64,000 nucleotides of DNA from positions 238,926 through 302,925 of the forward strand of contig NZ_JBLZHU010000006.1 of assembly GCF_048892425.1 (NCBI RefSeq). The letters are read 5' to 3'. Position 1 is the first letter of the stretch, and the number at the start of each line of letters is the position of its first letter. The DNA is from Pacificispira sp002696645 (GTDB lineage: Bacteria; Pseudomonadota; Alphaproteobacteria; UBA8366; Aestuariispiraceae). This document shows positions 37,283 through 45,879 of this stretch, piece after piece. Made by a program: the position numbers and the translations under genes. The notes below the pieces were generated by a model. It searched no databases and was not told the DNA's origin. It saw only the letters and a program-made list of their open reading frames with translations.

Positions 37283-40200
37283 TTACAAATCCTGTACATC
37301 AACAATGCCTGCGATGGATTTGATCGCCTGGCGGAAGGCAGCATTTACCTGATAGGGCTTGTCCAGGGTGAAATCGACATCGCCTTCTTCTGTGTTTAAG
37401 GCGCGGATTTCGATGCGGCCACGACCGGGCTTGGCATGCCCCTCAAACACTTTGCGCAGGGCCTCAATCGGATCGGGCGTATCCAGTACAATGCGCATGC
37501 CTTTGGCGGCCTGGGCTGCTTCCTCGTCCAGGGATTTGACGGAACTGGCGGTCAGGCGCAATTCAGCATCCGCGCCCTCCCCCTTTTTATCGATATTCAC
37601 CGTGACCATCAGGGGCTGGCCAGAATCCAGCAACTCCCGCGCTGTGCCCAAGGTTTCCTGGAACATCGTGACTTCAAAGTTACCGCTGGCGTCAGACATG
37701 CTGACAAAAGCCATTTTGGAGCCGCGCTTGGTCGTCATAATCCGTTTCGCACCCACCAAACCTGCCAGCTTCACCCCTTGAGAAACACGCACCCGGCCAG
37801 CCTGAACATCCGCCCATTGGCTGATCCCCAGTTTACCAAATGTCGCAGCATAGGCTTCCAAAGGGTGGGACGACATGTAAAAGCCAATCGCGTCCAGTTC
37901 AAAGGCCAGCTTCTCTGTAGGACCCCATTCCGGCACGTTGGATAGTTTCGGGCGGTTTATGGTGGTCATTTCACCGCCAAACAATCCCGCCTGGGCGCTG
38001 ACTTTATCGGCCTGCACCGCCGATCCATGACCCAATACACTCTCCAAGCTCTCGACGAGCCGACGGCGATTGCCATCCAGACTGTCAAAAGCCCCCGCCT
38101 TGATCAGGTTTTCAACGGACCGCTTGTTCAGCGCCTTGGGTTCTACCCGTTCCGCGAAATCAAAGACATCCTTGAACGGCCCGCCCTCTTCCCGGGCGCG
38201 AATGACCCCTTCCATTGCGCCAGCCCCAACGTTTTTCAACGCCGCCAGGGCATAACGCACGCAACGCACCCCCTCCTCTGTTGTTTCCACAGAGAAATCG
38301 ACGGCTGATTTGTTCACATCTGGCGGCAACAGACCGATTTCCAGTCGCGCGATCTCTTCCCGGAAGACATTCAGCTTATCGGTATTGTGCATATCCAGCG
38401 TCATGGACGCGGCCATAAACTCAACCGGATAATTCGCCTTCAACCAGGCCGTCTGATAGGCGACCAGCGCATAGGCGGCGGCGTGGGACTTGTTGAACCC
38501 GTATCCAGCGAAAGCATTGATCAAGTCAAAGATTTCATTGGCTTTCGGGGCATCAACATCGGAATGCTCCTTCGCGCCGGAAACAAATAAGGCGCGCTGT
38601 TCGTCCATTTCCGACTGAATCTTCTTCCCCATCGCCCGGCGCAGCAAATCAGCGCCGCCCAGCGTATAGCCAGACAGAACCTGGGCCATCTGCATGACCT
38701 GTTCCTGATAGATCGGAATACCAAAGGTTTCGGCCAGAACCGGTTCCAGCTTCGGATGCGGATATTTCGGTTTCTCCTGACCATGCTTGCGGCGGATATA
38801 GGTGGGGATATTCTCCATCGGGCCCGGTCGATACAGGGCCACAACGGCGATCAGATCTTCCAGCCTATCAGGCTTCAGGGTTTTCAGGACATCGCGCATG
38901 CCAGAACTTTCCAACTGGAACACGCCCGTTGAGATGCCCTTGCACAGCATTTCATAGCTTTTCGGGTCATCCAGCGGGATTTTAGCGATATCCAAAGGCT
39001 CAGTGCGGTCTGGGCGCTGATCAATCAACTTGCGGGCCTTGTCGATGACCGTCAGGGTTTTCAGGCCCAAAAAGTCAAACTTCACCAATCCAGCCTGTTC
39101 AACATATTTCATGTTGAACTGCGTGACGGGGATTTCCGACCGGGGATCACGATACAGCGCGACCAACTCATCCAGGGGACGATCCCCAATCACCACCCCA
39201 GCAGCATGGGTTGAGGCATGGCGATACAGGCCTTCCAGGGCCTTTGCCATCTTCACCAGCCGCGCGACGGCCTCATCCTCATAGATCTGGGCCTGCAACA
39301 GGGGTTCCCCCTCGATTGCCTGACTCAGGGTGACTGGATTGGCCGGATTGTTCGGCACCAACTTACAGATGCGGTCGACCTGACCATAGGGCATTTGCAG
39401 CACCCGCCCGACATCGCGCAGCACAGCGCGGGCCTGCAATTTACCGAAGGTTATGATCTGCGCGACCTTGTCCGCGCCATATTCCTTTTGAACATACGAG
39501 ATCACTTCGTCGCGGCGGTCCTGACAGAAATCGATATCAAAGTCAGGCATGGAGACACGTTCGGGATTCAAGAACCGTTCGAACAGCAGATTATAGCGCA
39601 GCGGGTCCAAATCCGTGATGGTCAGCGCCCAGGCAACGACCGACCCCGCCCCGGACCCACGGCCCGGCCCAACCGGTATTTCCTGTGCCTTGGTCCATTG
39701 GATAAAATCCGCAACGATCAGGAAGTAGCCAGGGAATCCCATCTGGCCAATCACGCCCAGTTCGAAATCCAGGCGCTCTTCATAAGGTTTGGCTGTAGCG
39801 ATGCGCGAAGCCTCATCCATGTCCAGTGTAAAGACTTCCTCTTCCAGCCGGACCTTAAGGCCTGCGACAGAAAGGTCCCGCAATGCCTCTTCCGCCGTGC
39901 GATCGCCGCGCTTGGTATATTCCGGCAGCAGTGGCTTGATCTTTTCAGGCATATAGGCGCAACGCTGAGCAATAATGACCGTGTTATCAACCGCTTCCGG
40001 CAGATCTGAAAACAGGGCGCGCATTTCGTCCGCACTTTTCAGACGGTGATGGGCGGTCAGTTTGCGGCGGTTCGGGTCGGTGATGACGGTCCCTTGGGCA
40101 ATGCATAATAAGGCGTCATGGGCCTCGAACATTTCCTCTTTCGGGAAATAACAGTCATTTGTGGCAACCAGCGGCAAATCATGACGATAGGCCAGATCAA

Positions 40201-40792
40201 TCAGTTCCGGTTCGATCCTGTCTTCTTCGACCAGATGATGGCGCATGATTTCAACATACAGACGTCCTGGAAAGATTGCCGCCAATCTAATCAGGCATTC
40301 CTCAGCCGCCGCCGATTGCCCATCCCCCAGCAAACGACCAACCGGCCCATCCGGCCCCCCAGTCAGAAAGATTAACCCCTGAGAATGGGCTTCCAGGTCG
40401 GGGATGCCAATTTGGGGCGTCTCGCCAGGCGTGGTTTTCAGATACGCTGCGCTGACCAGCTTCATCAGGTTCAGATAGCCACTCTCATCCTGTGCCAGCA
40501 GCACGATCTTGTCAGGGGGTGGGCGAATGCCCCCTTGCAGGCCGGTTCCGGCACCTTCCCGCTCTTCCTGTCTCAGGCTCAACTGCACGCCTGCAATCGG
40601 CTGTACGCCCGCAGCGGAGGCTGCCTGGGCAAATTCCAGGCCGCCGAACATATTGTTGGTATCGGTGATCGCCACGGCAGGCATTTTCTGCTCCGCACAC
40701 AGCTTCACCAAATCTTTAACACGGATTGCCCCCTCCGCCAGAGAATAGGCGGAATGGACACGCAAATGAACGAATTGAGCATGATCTGTCAT
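37283..40792 (-). CDS. dnaE: DNA polymerase III alpha subunit
   Basis: Replicative polymerase, 1169 residues. PHP domain at the N-terminus (FVHLRVHSAYSLAEGAI; ATNDCYFP), then the polymerase palm with catalytic aspartates in MPDFDIDFCQDRR, GPGRGSGAGSVVAW, thumb and fingers (HAAGVVIGDRPLDELVALYRD), tandem helix-hairpin-helix region (FAGYGFNKSHAAAYALVAYQTAWLK), and an OB-fold near residue 1000. Ends EALRKVFEGHAKPG...VDVQDL. ATG at 40792 chosen; a GTG two codons earlier is in frame. It stands alone in orientation relative to the genes to its left. Confidence 0.97.
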   Translation of the reverse strand: MTDHAQFVHLRVHSAYSLAEGAIRVKDLVKLCAEQKMPAVAITDTNNMFGGLEFAQAASAAGVQPIAGVQLSLRQEEREGAGTGLQGGIRPPPDKIVLLAQDESGYLNLMKLVSAAYLKTTPGETPQIGIPDLEAHSQGLIFLTGGPDGPVGRLLGDGQSAAAEECLIRLAAIFPGRLYVEIMRHHLVEEDRIEPELIDLAYRHDLPLVATNDCYFPKEEMFEAHDALLCIAQGTVITDPNRRKLTAHHRLKSADEMRALFSDLPEAVDNTVIIAQRCAYMPEKIKPLLPEYTKRGDRTAEEALRDLSVAGLKVRLEEEVFTLDMDEASRIATAKPYEERLDFELGVIGQMGFPGYFLIVADFIQWTKAQEIPVGPGRGSGAGSVVAWALTITDLDPLRYNLLFERFLNPERVSMPDFDIDFCQDRRDEVISYVQKEYGADKVAQIITFGKLQARAVLRDVGRVLQMPYGQVDRICKLVPNNPANPVTLSQAIEGEPLLQAQIYEDEAVARLVKMAKALEGLYRHASTHAAGVVIGDRPLDELVALYRDPRSEIPVTQFNMKYVEQAGLVKFDFLGLKTLTVIDKARKLIDQRPDRTEPLDIAKIPLDDPKSYEMLCKGISTGVFQLESSGMRDVLKTLKPDRLEDLIAVVALYRPGPMENIPTYIRRKHGQEKPKYPHPKLEPVLAETFGIPIYQEQVMQMAQVLSGYTLGGADLLRRAMGKKIQSEMDEQRALFVSGAKEHSDVDAPKANEIFDLINAFAGYGFNKSHAAAYALVAYQTAWLKANYPVEFMAASMTLDMHNTDKLNVFREEIARLEIGLLPPDVNKSAVDFSVETTEEGVRCVRYALAALKNVGAGAMEGVIRAREEGGPFKDVFDFAERVEPKALNKRSVENLIKAGAFDSLDGNRRRLVESLESVLGHGSAVQADKVSAQAGLFGGEMTTINRPKLSNVPEWGPTEKLAFELDAIGFYMSSHPLEAYAATFGKLGISQWADVQAGRVRVSQGVKLAGLVGAKRIMTTKRGSKMAFVSMSDASGNFEVTMFQETLGTARELLDSGQPLMVTVNIDKKGEGADAELRLTASSVKSLDEEAAQAAKGMRIVLDTPDPIEALRKVFEGHAKPGRGRIEIRALNTEEGDVDFTLDKPYQVNAAFRQAIKSIAGIVDVQDL

Positions 40793-40905
40793 ACCCACAG
40801 TGTAGAAATGATTCTCCCCCTGTCATGAGGAACCGTCGTGAACGAAGCGGATTTATTGGGGGTAAGCCGGGGGATAACTTCAGGTTTGGGTCGAAATGAT
40901 CGACG

Positions 40906-42048
40906 TCACGACTCCTCAGAGGTCAATGCGGTGAAAACCTTCATGACCCGATCAACCTGTTGTTTGCCGGAAAACATCTCTTCCCCTTTGCGGGTCGCGC
41001 AATCGGATATTTCCTGCCACTTTTCCGCATTGGTGGCCAAATCAATCATGGTTGATGCGATCTGTGAGGCATCGAAGTCCGCGAACAAATATCCCGTTTT
41101 CTGATGCTCAATCACAGCATTCGTAGTCCCCGTCGCCAGGGCAGGAATGCCAGAGCGTGTCGCCTCAATAACATCGCGGCCCCAGGGGTCATTCCACCGT
41201 GATACGCGCAAAAGACACAGAGCAGACTGAAGCTCCCGTTCGGGGTGCGGTGTGTGTCCCTTAAACTCAATTCTATCGGTCAATCCACGCGCCTTGACCT
41301 GGTCTCTTAGATCTTCCAGAAAATTGGTTCCACTTCGGGCCGATCCGAAGACAGCAATGCGAAGCTGCGGCATAGCCTTTTGATTTTCCAGTTCCGCTGC
41401 CACATCGATCAGCCGATCTGCCCCTTTTTCATAATCTATATTGCCAAGGTAGACGGCTACAGGGTCTTTCGGGAATGTTGGCTTTTGGGGTGGGGCTGCC
41501 GCGATATTCCAAATGACGTCCCCTGAGACGTGCGCATGACGCAAAAATGCGTCGCGTTCTTCTGGAGAAATATAAAACATGTGGGAGACCAAACCGGCCA
41601 AAGTTCGTGCCTCCCAACGGCCCCATAGATTCGATGGAATTCTGGTTCTGGAATGCCCAACAATTGGAAGATCCAGCTGTCGCCGCAACTGGGTGCCCAG
41701 CAAGAACAGACCCTCATAGTTCAAATGGACGATCTGTGCCCGATGCTCGACCGTTGCCTGGACTATTTTCTGAACGGCCTTGCGCAGCTTCAGTAGTCGT
41801 GGCGCCGTGACCGCGAATATCTTCCAGTTGTTTCGATCCCGTGGCGCGAATGAATAGATCTCAGGGACATGAATTGCCTTGATCCCGATATCTTCATAGC
41901 GCTGCTGGATTGGCCCCTTTGTACGACAGATGACCAGGGGACAAACCTTGTCACGATCAAGGCGACTGACCAATTCAAAAAGGCTGCGAGAGGAGCCACC
42001 AAAACCGCCTTCGATATCAATATGAACGGAACGTATCGGTGCCGTCAC
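40906..42048 (-). CDS. Glycosyltransferase, GT4 type
   Basis: 380-residue GT-B fold enzyme. N-terminal acceptor domain starts with the glycine-rich motif HIDIEGGFGGSSRSLFELV; the C-terminal donor domain has VYLGNIDYEKGADRLIDVA, FKGHTPHPERELQ and the E-7x-E-like element DVIEATRSGIPALATGTTNAVIEHQKTGYLF. Donor and acceptor sugars unknown. The GTG at 42048 overlaps the previous gene's stop (GTGA), so I prefer it to upstream in-frame ATGs within that gene. Pairing with an asparagine-synthase-like protein suggests a surface-polysaccharide or glycan-modification function. Codon use looks more AT-rich than neighbours. Confidence 0.85.
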   Translation of the reverse strand: MTAPIRSVHIDIEGGFGGSSRSLFELVSRLDRDKVCPLVICRTKGPIQQRYEDIGIKAIHVPEIYSFAPRDRNNWKIFAVTAPRLLKLRKAVQKIVQATVEHRAQIVHLNYEGLFLLGTQLRRQLDLPIVGHSRTRIPSNLWGRWEARTLAGLVSHMFYISPEERDAFLRHAHVSGDVIWNIAAAPPQKPTFPKDPVAVYLGNIDYEKGADRLIDVAAELENQKAMPQLRIAVFGSARSGTNFLEDLRDQVKARGLTDRIEFKGHTPHPERELQSALCLLRVSRWNDPWGRDVIEATRSGIPALATGTTNAVIEHQKTGYLFADFDASQIASTMIDLATNAEKWQEISDCATRKGEEMFSGKQQVDRVMKVFTALTSEES

Positions 42049-43688
42049 TGTATCTCTCCCCTCCAGGAGAGTCCCTTTTTGTTCAGGTACTTCTCCGTAT
42101 GCCATGACACCATGTGACGTGCACCCCGACGATCTTTTGCCACTGTTGAATACGGTACAACAGCTTGTGCTTGGAGCGGTTCCATCCAATAGGTAAGATA
42201 CCGTTTCTCAAATTTATGCCACTGTTTCGCGCCGACCGGTGCATGGGCCACTTTAAGAAGAAAGCGCGGTACTCTGATCCATGAAGGCGCCGTTTTTTGA
42301 GGGAAATGATAGGATGGGTCGCCCCACACATTGCCCCAATTATTCTTCAACAGCATTGCCTTATACAGTGATTGGTTTGCCTTGAACCGGTAGGGCATTC
42401 CCTGCCAGAAATTAAGATACTCCGTATCCCATAGAGGCAGTCGCCAATCATACCCCGCATAGTCATATATCCGCTGTCCAGAAATCACATATTTGCTTTG
42501 CCGGTTTACCAGTTCAAGAAACTCATAAACACCATGCAATCCTCTGGTTTCTAGGGGAAGACCTTGCGCCTGATCTTGAAGGCGCGTCCGGATTTGCGCG
42601 TTGAAACCGTCCTGATCCAAATCTTCCCACAACCGATAATGCTTTTGGATCTGCGACTGTATAACGAGGTCGAGATTCTGGTCTTTGGTGGCGTCTGGGG
42701 CGAGATGACCAAATACTTTGGGAATATGCCCACCGGAGATGAAATCTCCAGAATTGCCATTCACGATCACCCCGTCTTTTGAAAGATACCCCTGCTCTTC
42801 CAACGCGCGAATGGCTGGGAGGTCCTGCTCAAAAGGGACATTAGTGCCAGTATCGGCATGCTGCAGATAGTTTGCGTGATCTTCAGAGGCAAAAAATGCG
42901 CGCATTTTAGGGATGGTGTAAGGAACAAACCGCCAGGAATAGCCAAGATCACGGGAAATCTTCTCCCCCGCCTGGGCTTCATGATTGCCCGGTATCCCAT
43001 AGGAAAAGCACTTAACATTCTCAACGCCCAGATGCCGCAATCCAGATACGATCAATCGCGAGTCCAGGCCAGCGCTAAGAGGAACGAAAATTGGGCGCCC
43101 ATCGACGGAGCGTGCAAGCTTTTCCAGAATGGAAAGCGTGGTCCGGGTTAATGTCTCTAAAGCATCCTCTTGGGAGACTTCGACAACATCCCACGCAGAA
43201 TATCTGTTATATTGGATGATATGGTCCTGGCCGTCAGGCTTAAGGATCACGGCTTGCCCTGGGGTTAATGTCTTAAGCGGCTGATACAAGGTATCGCTTC
43301 CGATCGTGTATCCAGACATTGCAAGCGCCCGCGCGGCATCCGGATTACGATCCTCATTCCCCCATTTGAATCGGTCAATTAAGGCATTGGCGTTGTCTGA
43401 AATGACCCATCGATGACCGTCCCACGCGTAAAACATCGGAATTGATCGAACGCGGTCTACCGCGACAAACGCGGTCTCATCAGAAATTGAAACAAGCGCA
43501 AAATGACCGTCTATGGATTGAACGAGATCGCCAAAAGACTTTTCGGTCAGGGAGCCAATCCGGGCCACCTGATTTCTTACCATTGCTTTATTAAATAGAT
43601 AGCCGCGTACCTGCATCGGCAACGCTGATCCGAATTCGTTAGAGCGCCACAAATCCGGGGCGCACAAGCATAGATCAGGAGCTTTCAT
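42045..43688 (-). CDS. Asparagine-synthase-like protein lacking the N-terminal nucleophile
   Basis: 547 residues. The N-terminal third resembles a class II glutamine amidotransferase fold (DGHFALVSISDETAFVAVDRVRSIPMFY, about 60-87) but lacks the catalytic Cys2 (sequence begins MKAPDLC), so glutaminase activity is unlikely. The C-terminal ATP-pyrophosphatase domain has the PP-loop PLSAGLDSR at 203-211 and YGIPGNHEAQ. Such proteins occur in capsule, O-antigen or peptide-modification loci and may use ammonia or another amine. Coupled to the downstream glycosyltransferase by overlap. Lower GC than neighbours hints at acquisition. Confidence 0.8.
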   Translation of the reverse strand: MKAPDLCLCAPDLWRSNEFGSALPMQVRGYLFNKAMVRNQVARIGSLTEKSFGDLVQSIDGHFALVSISDETAFVAVDRVRSIPMFYAWDGHRWVISDNANALIDRFKWGNEDRNPDAARALAMSGYTIGSDTLYQPLKTLTPGQAVILKPDGQDHIIQYNRYSAWDVVEVSQEDALETLTRTTLSILEKLARSVDGRPIFVPLSAGLDSRLIVSGLRHLGVENVKCFSYGIPGNHEAQAGEKISRDLGYSWRFVPYTIPKMRAFFASEDHANYLQHADTGTNVPFEQDLPAIRALEEQGYLSKDGVIVNGNSGDFISGGHIPKVFGHLAPDATKDQNLDLVIQSQIQKHYRLWEDLDQDGFNAQIRTRLQDQAQGLPLETRGLHGVYEFLELVNRQSKYVISGQRIYDYAGYDWRLPLWDTEYLNFWQGMPYRFKANQSLYKAMLLKNNWGNVWGDPSYHFPQKTAPSWIRVPRFLLKVAHAPVGAKQWHKFEKRYLTYWMEPLQAQAVVPYSTVAKDRRGARHMVSWHTEKYLNKKGLSWRGEIQ

Positions 43689-43868
43689 AGAGCGACCTTA
43701 TCCATTAGAAACCTCTAATGCTGGCAAGAGTTTGGACATGCAAAAAGTTAGAGAGGGGTACAACACAAAGCGCGTCTAGTAAATGCCAATTAGATTTCGA
43801 CATCGATAACCCGCAGACCAAAAAATATTTAAATTCAATTACATAAACTGGTCAAGTTTGAGGTCGTA

Positions 43869-44762
43869 TTAAGGCTCCTCACATTCCGCCATCAAGCTGC
43901 GGATGTAACCCGGCATTTCGTGGGCTTGTACCTTGGCCGCACGAACCAGGGAGTCGAAGTGGTCGGACAGGGTTCGGATATGTTCGCGTGTATTGAACAC
44001 GAAATACATCTGGCCCAAAAAGATTGCCGCACGTCGGGGGCCGAACACCGTATAGGGGACCGCGTACACCTTGCGCCCGTCGAACAGGAACAGACGTACA
44101 CGGGGATACAGCTCACTGAGCAAGGACGCCATATACTCCAATTGCTCCAACCGAACGCTTTTCGGAAATTCGTCCCAGACCCCCTGTCCCCGCGCAAAAG
44201 TGCGCAAAACCTGCCAGGACAGACAAATTTCCATCTCCATTTCCGGGATGCGCGATAGGGCCAATCGGTTCTGGATAGACGACTTCGCTTCCTCCGTCGA
44301 TTTCGCCTGATAGGTGGCGTATTCCAGGGCCAGAACCGCATCCGTTTTAACCAGATCCGGCAGCGAGGACGGCACATAGCGCACCTTATATCCCACCGCA
44401 TCGGTATGCCATTGTTCCAGCAATTTATCTGATCCGGCAAAGGTGTCGGGCCGCGCGATTTCAATGGATTCCCGCAGGATTGCCGCCCCCTGTCCCGGTT
44501 CTTCCGCCAGCCCCAGCAGCCAGTCCGTGCTGACCTGCAGGGCAACTGCCATGGCAGCCACCGTATCGGCGCGCGGCAGGCGGTCCGCGCTGCGCGACAG
44601 CAATTGCGACAGGGTGGATCGATCCACCCCGATCGCGCGGGCCAGACCCGACTGATTAATCCCGACATCCGCCATCGCGCTTTCCAGACGCTTGCGGAAA
44701 GAAGACACCGTTTCTCGCCGATCCAGGTTACGCCCGGTCAGATAATCGGTTGCTTTATACAT
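43869..44762 (-). CDS. XRE-family transcriptional regulator
   Basis: 297-residue DNA-binding protein. Cro/CI-type helix-turn-helix at about residues 20-85 (FRKRLESAMADVGINQSGLARAIGVDRSTLSQLLSR ... DTVAAMAVALQVSTDWLLGL). The remaining 200 residues form an effector-like domain of no recognised family (VRLFLFDGRKVYAVPYTVFGPRRAAIFLG). Divergent from the fatty acid desaturase gene with about 175 bases between starts. An inverted repeat in that gap could be its operator. Likely controls the desaturase and itself; this is inference from arrangement. Confidence 0.85.
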   Translation of the reverse strand: MYKATDYLTGRNLDRRETVSSFRKRLESAMADVGINQSGLARAIGVDRSTLSQLLSRSADRLPRADTVAAMAVALQVSTDWLLGLAEEPGQGAAILRESIEIARPDTFAGSDKLLEQWHTDAVGYKVRYVPSSLPDLVKTDAVLALEYATYQAKSTEEAKSSIQNRLALSRIPEMEMEICLSWQVLRTFARGQGVWDEFPKSVRLEQLEYMASLLSELYPRVRLFLFDGRKVYAVPYTVFGPRRAAIFLGQMYFVFNTREHIRTLSDHFDSLVRAAKVQAHEMPGYIRSLMAECEEP

Positions 44763-44771
44763 ATATACCTT

Positions 44772-44809
44772 TGTTTATAAAAATCACCATTAACCAGTAA
44801 ATATAAACA
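44772..44809. promoter_or_regulatory. Inverted repeat, candidate operator between XRE and desaturase genes
   Basis: TGTTTATA at 44772-44779 and its reverse complement TATAAACA at 44802-44809, 30 bp centre to centre, about three helical turns. The right half overlaps a possible minus-strand -10 element (TTGTCA, 17 bases, TTTATA) for the regulator gene. This spacing would suit two bound dimers or a bent-DNA complex. Confidence 0.4.
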
Positions 44810-44895
44810 TACGCTCTATATTGATGACAAGTATATCGTTTTCAAAACATGAAAATCACGAGACTGTGTTCCCGCACTGCACAATTCCTTTCGGC

Positions 44896-44931
44896 TTCAA
44901 CAACACGCACAAGTTCAACAACACGCACAAG
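44896..44931 (+). repeat. Perfect 18-bp tandem repeat before the desaturase start
   Basis: TTCAACAACACGCACAAG occurs twice head to tail without mismatch. If the desaturase starts at 44939, as its ribosome-binding site suggests, the repeat is in the 5' untranslated region and ends in the AAGGA site itself. If the start is at 44849, it adds six residues (in-frame STTRTS type) twice. Confidence 0.9.
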
Positions 44932-44938
44932 GATGTAT

Positions 44939-45877
44939 ATGGCCTCCCTGGCAGGAACCCCTCCAAATCTCGCCCCCAGCCCGGTTCAATCCCGTGGTCG
45001 CTCAACCCTGGCAGAATGGCCAACATGGTTGGTCTGGGGTGGCGTTTATGGTGGTTTCTTTGCGGTAACAGCCTTCTGGACTCAAATCAGCCCGTGGATC
45101 ACAATTCCAGCCCTGGCCTATCTGATCTGTTGGAATGGTCATTTGATGCATGAAGTGCTGCACGGTCACCCGACCCGCAGCAACCTTATCAACCGTTTGT
45201 TGATTCTGCCCAATCTGATCGCATGGATGCCCTATGAAATCTATCGCGACAGCCATATTGCGCATCATGAGACGGATCATCTGAGCCACCCGAATTTGGA
45301 TCCGGAAAGCTATTACATCGCGCCGGAACAATGGGCGCGGACGCCCGGTTTCATGCAGGCCTTATTGCGCGCCAATAACAGCCTGATCGGGCGCATGGTG
45401 ATTGGTCCCATCGTTATGGTCAGCCGTTTCTGGTTGTCGGAAATCCGCCGCTTTGCCTCTGGGGATACCCGCTATATCGGGGCATGGATCATCCTGATAA
45501 TCAACAATCTGGCCCTGGCCTATTGGCTGTTTGATATCTGTGCCCTGCCGGTCTGGCAGGTGGCGCTTGGCCTTTATGGTGGTTTGGCCCTGGGTACAGT
45601 GCGATCCTTCACGGAACACCGGCCAGCCGACAATCAGGATGCGCGCTGTGCCATCGTAGAATCCGGCCCGATGATGCAGTTGTTATTCCTGAACAATAAT
45701 TTCCATATCGTTCACCACACGCACCCATCCCTGCCCTGGTACGAGATCCCTGGCACCTATTATCGCAATCGGGACTATTGGATTGCCAAGACACAGGGTC
45801 ATTGGTTCAGCACCTATTGGGATGTCCTGCGCCGCTGTGCCTTCACCGCGAAAGACAGCCCGCAGTTTCCAGACTAG
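44939..45877 (+). CDS. Membrane fatty acid desaturase
   Basis: Di-iron membrane desaturase of 312 residues. Histidine boxes: HEVLHGH, HIAHHETDH and HIVHHTHP, separated by four hydrophobic membrane segments. Substrate and regiochemistry unknown; the divergent XRE regulator suggests control of membrane fluidity. I place the start at the ATG at 44939 (AAGGA six bases upstream). ATGs at 44933 and 44849 are also in frame. Its stop is two bases from the stop of the convergent mfd gene. Confidence 0.88.
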   Translation: MASLAGTPPNLAPSPVQSRGRSTLAEWPTWLVWGGVYGGFFAVTAFWTQISPWITIPALAYLICWNGHLMHEVLHGHPTRSNLINRLLILPNLIAWMPYEIYRDSHIAHHETDHLSHPNLDPESYYIAPEQWARTPGFMQALLRANNSLIGRMVIGPIVMVSRFWLSEIRRFASGDTRYIGAWIILIINNLALAYWLFDICALPVWQVALGLYGGLALGTVRSFTEHRPADNQDARCAIVESGPMMQLLFLNNNFHIVHHTHPSLPWYEIPGTYYRNRDYWIAKTQGHWFSTYWDVLRRCAFTAKDSPQFPD

Positions 45878-45879
45878 GG

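Noticed and set aside
42049..42189. N-terminal extension of the glycosyltransferase to 42189
   Set aside because: It would lie inside the asparagine-synthase-like gene, is Cys/Ser-rich, and is unlike GT4 N-termini; the GTG at 42048 overlaps the stop in the usual coupled way.
43892..44668. 258-residue open frame overlapping the XRE gene in another frame
   Set aside because: Trp/Arg/Cys-rich translation typical of a wrong frame; the XRE frame has a clear helix-turn-helix.
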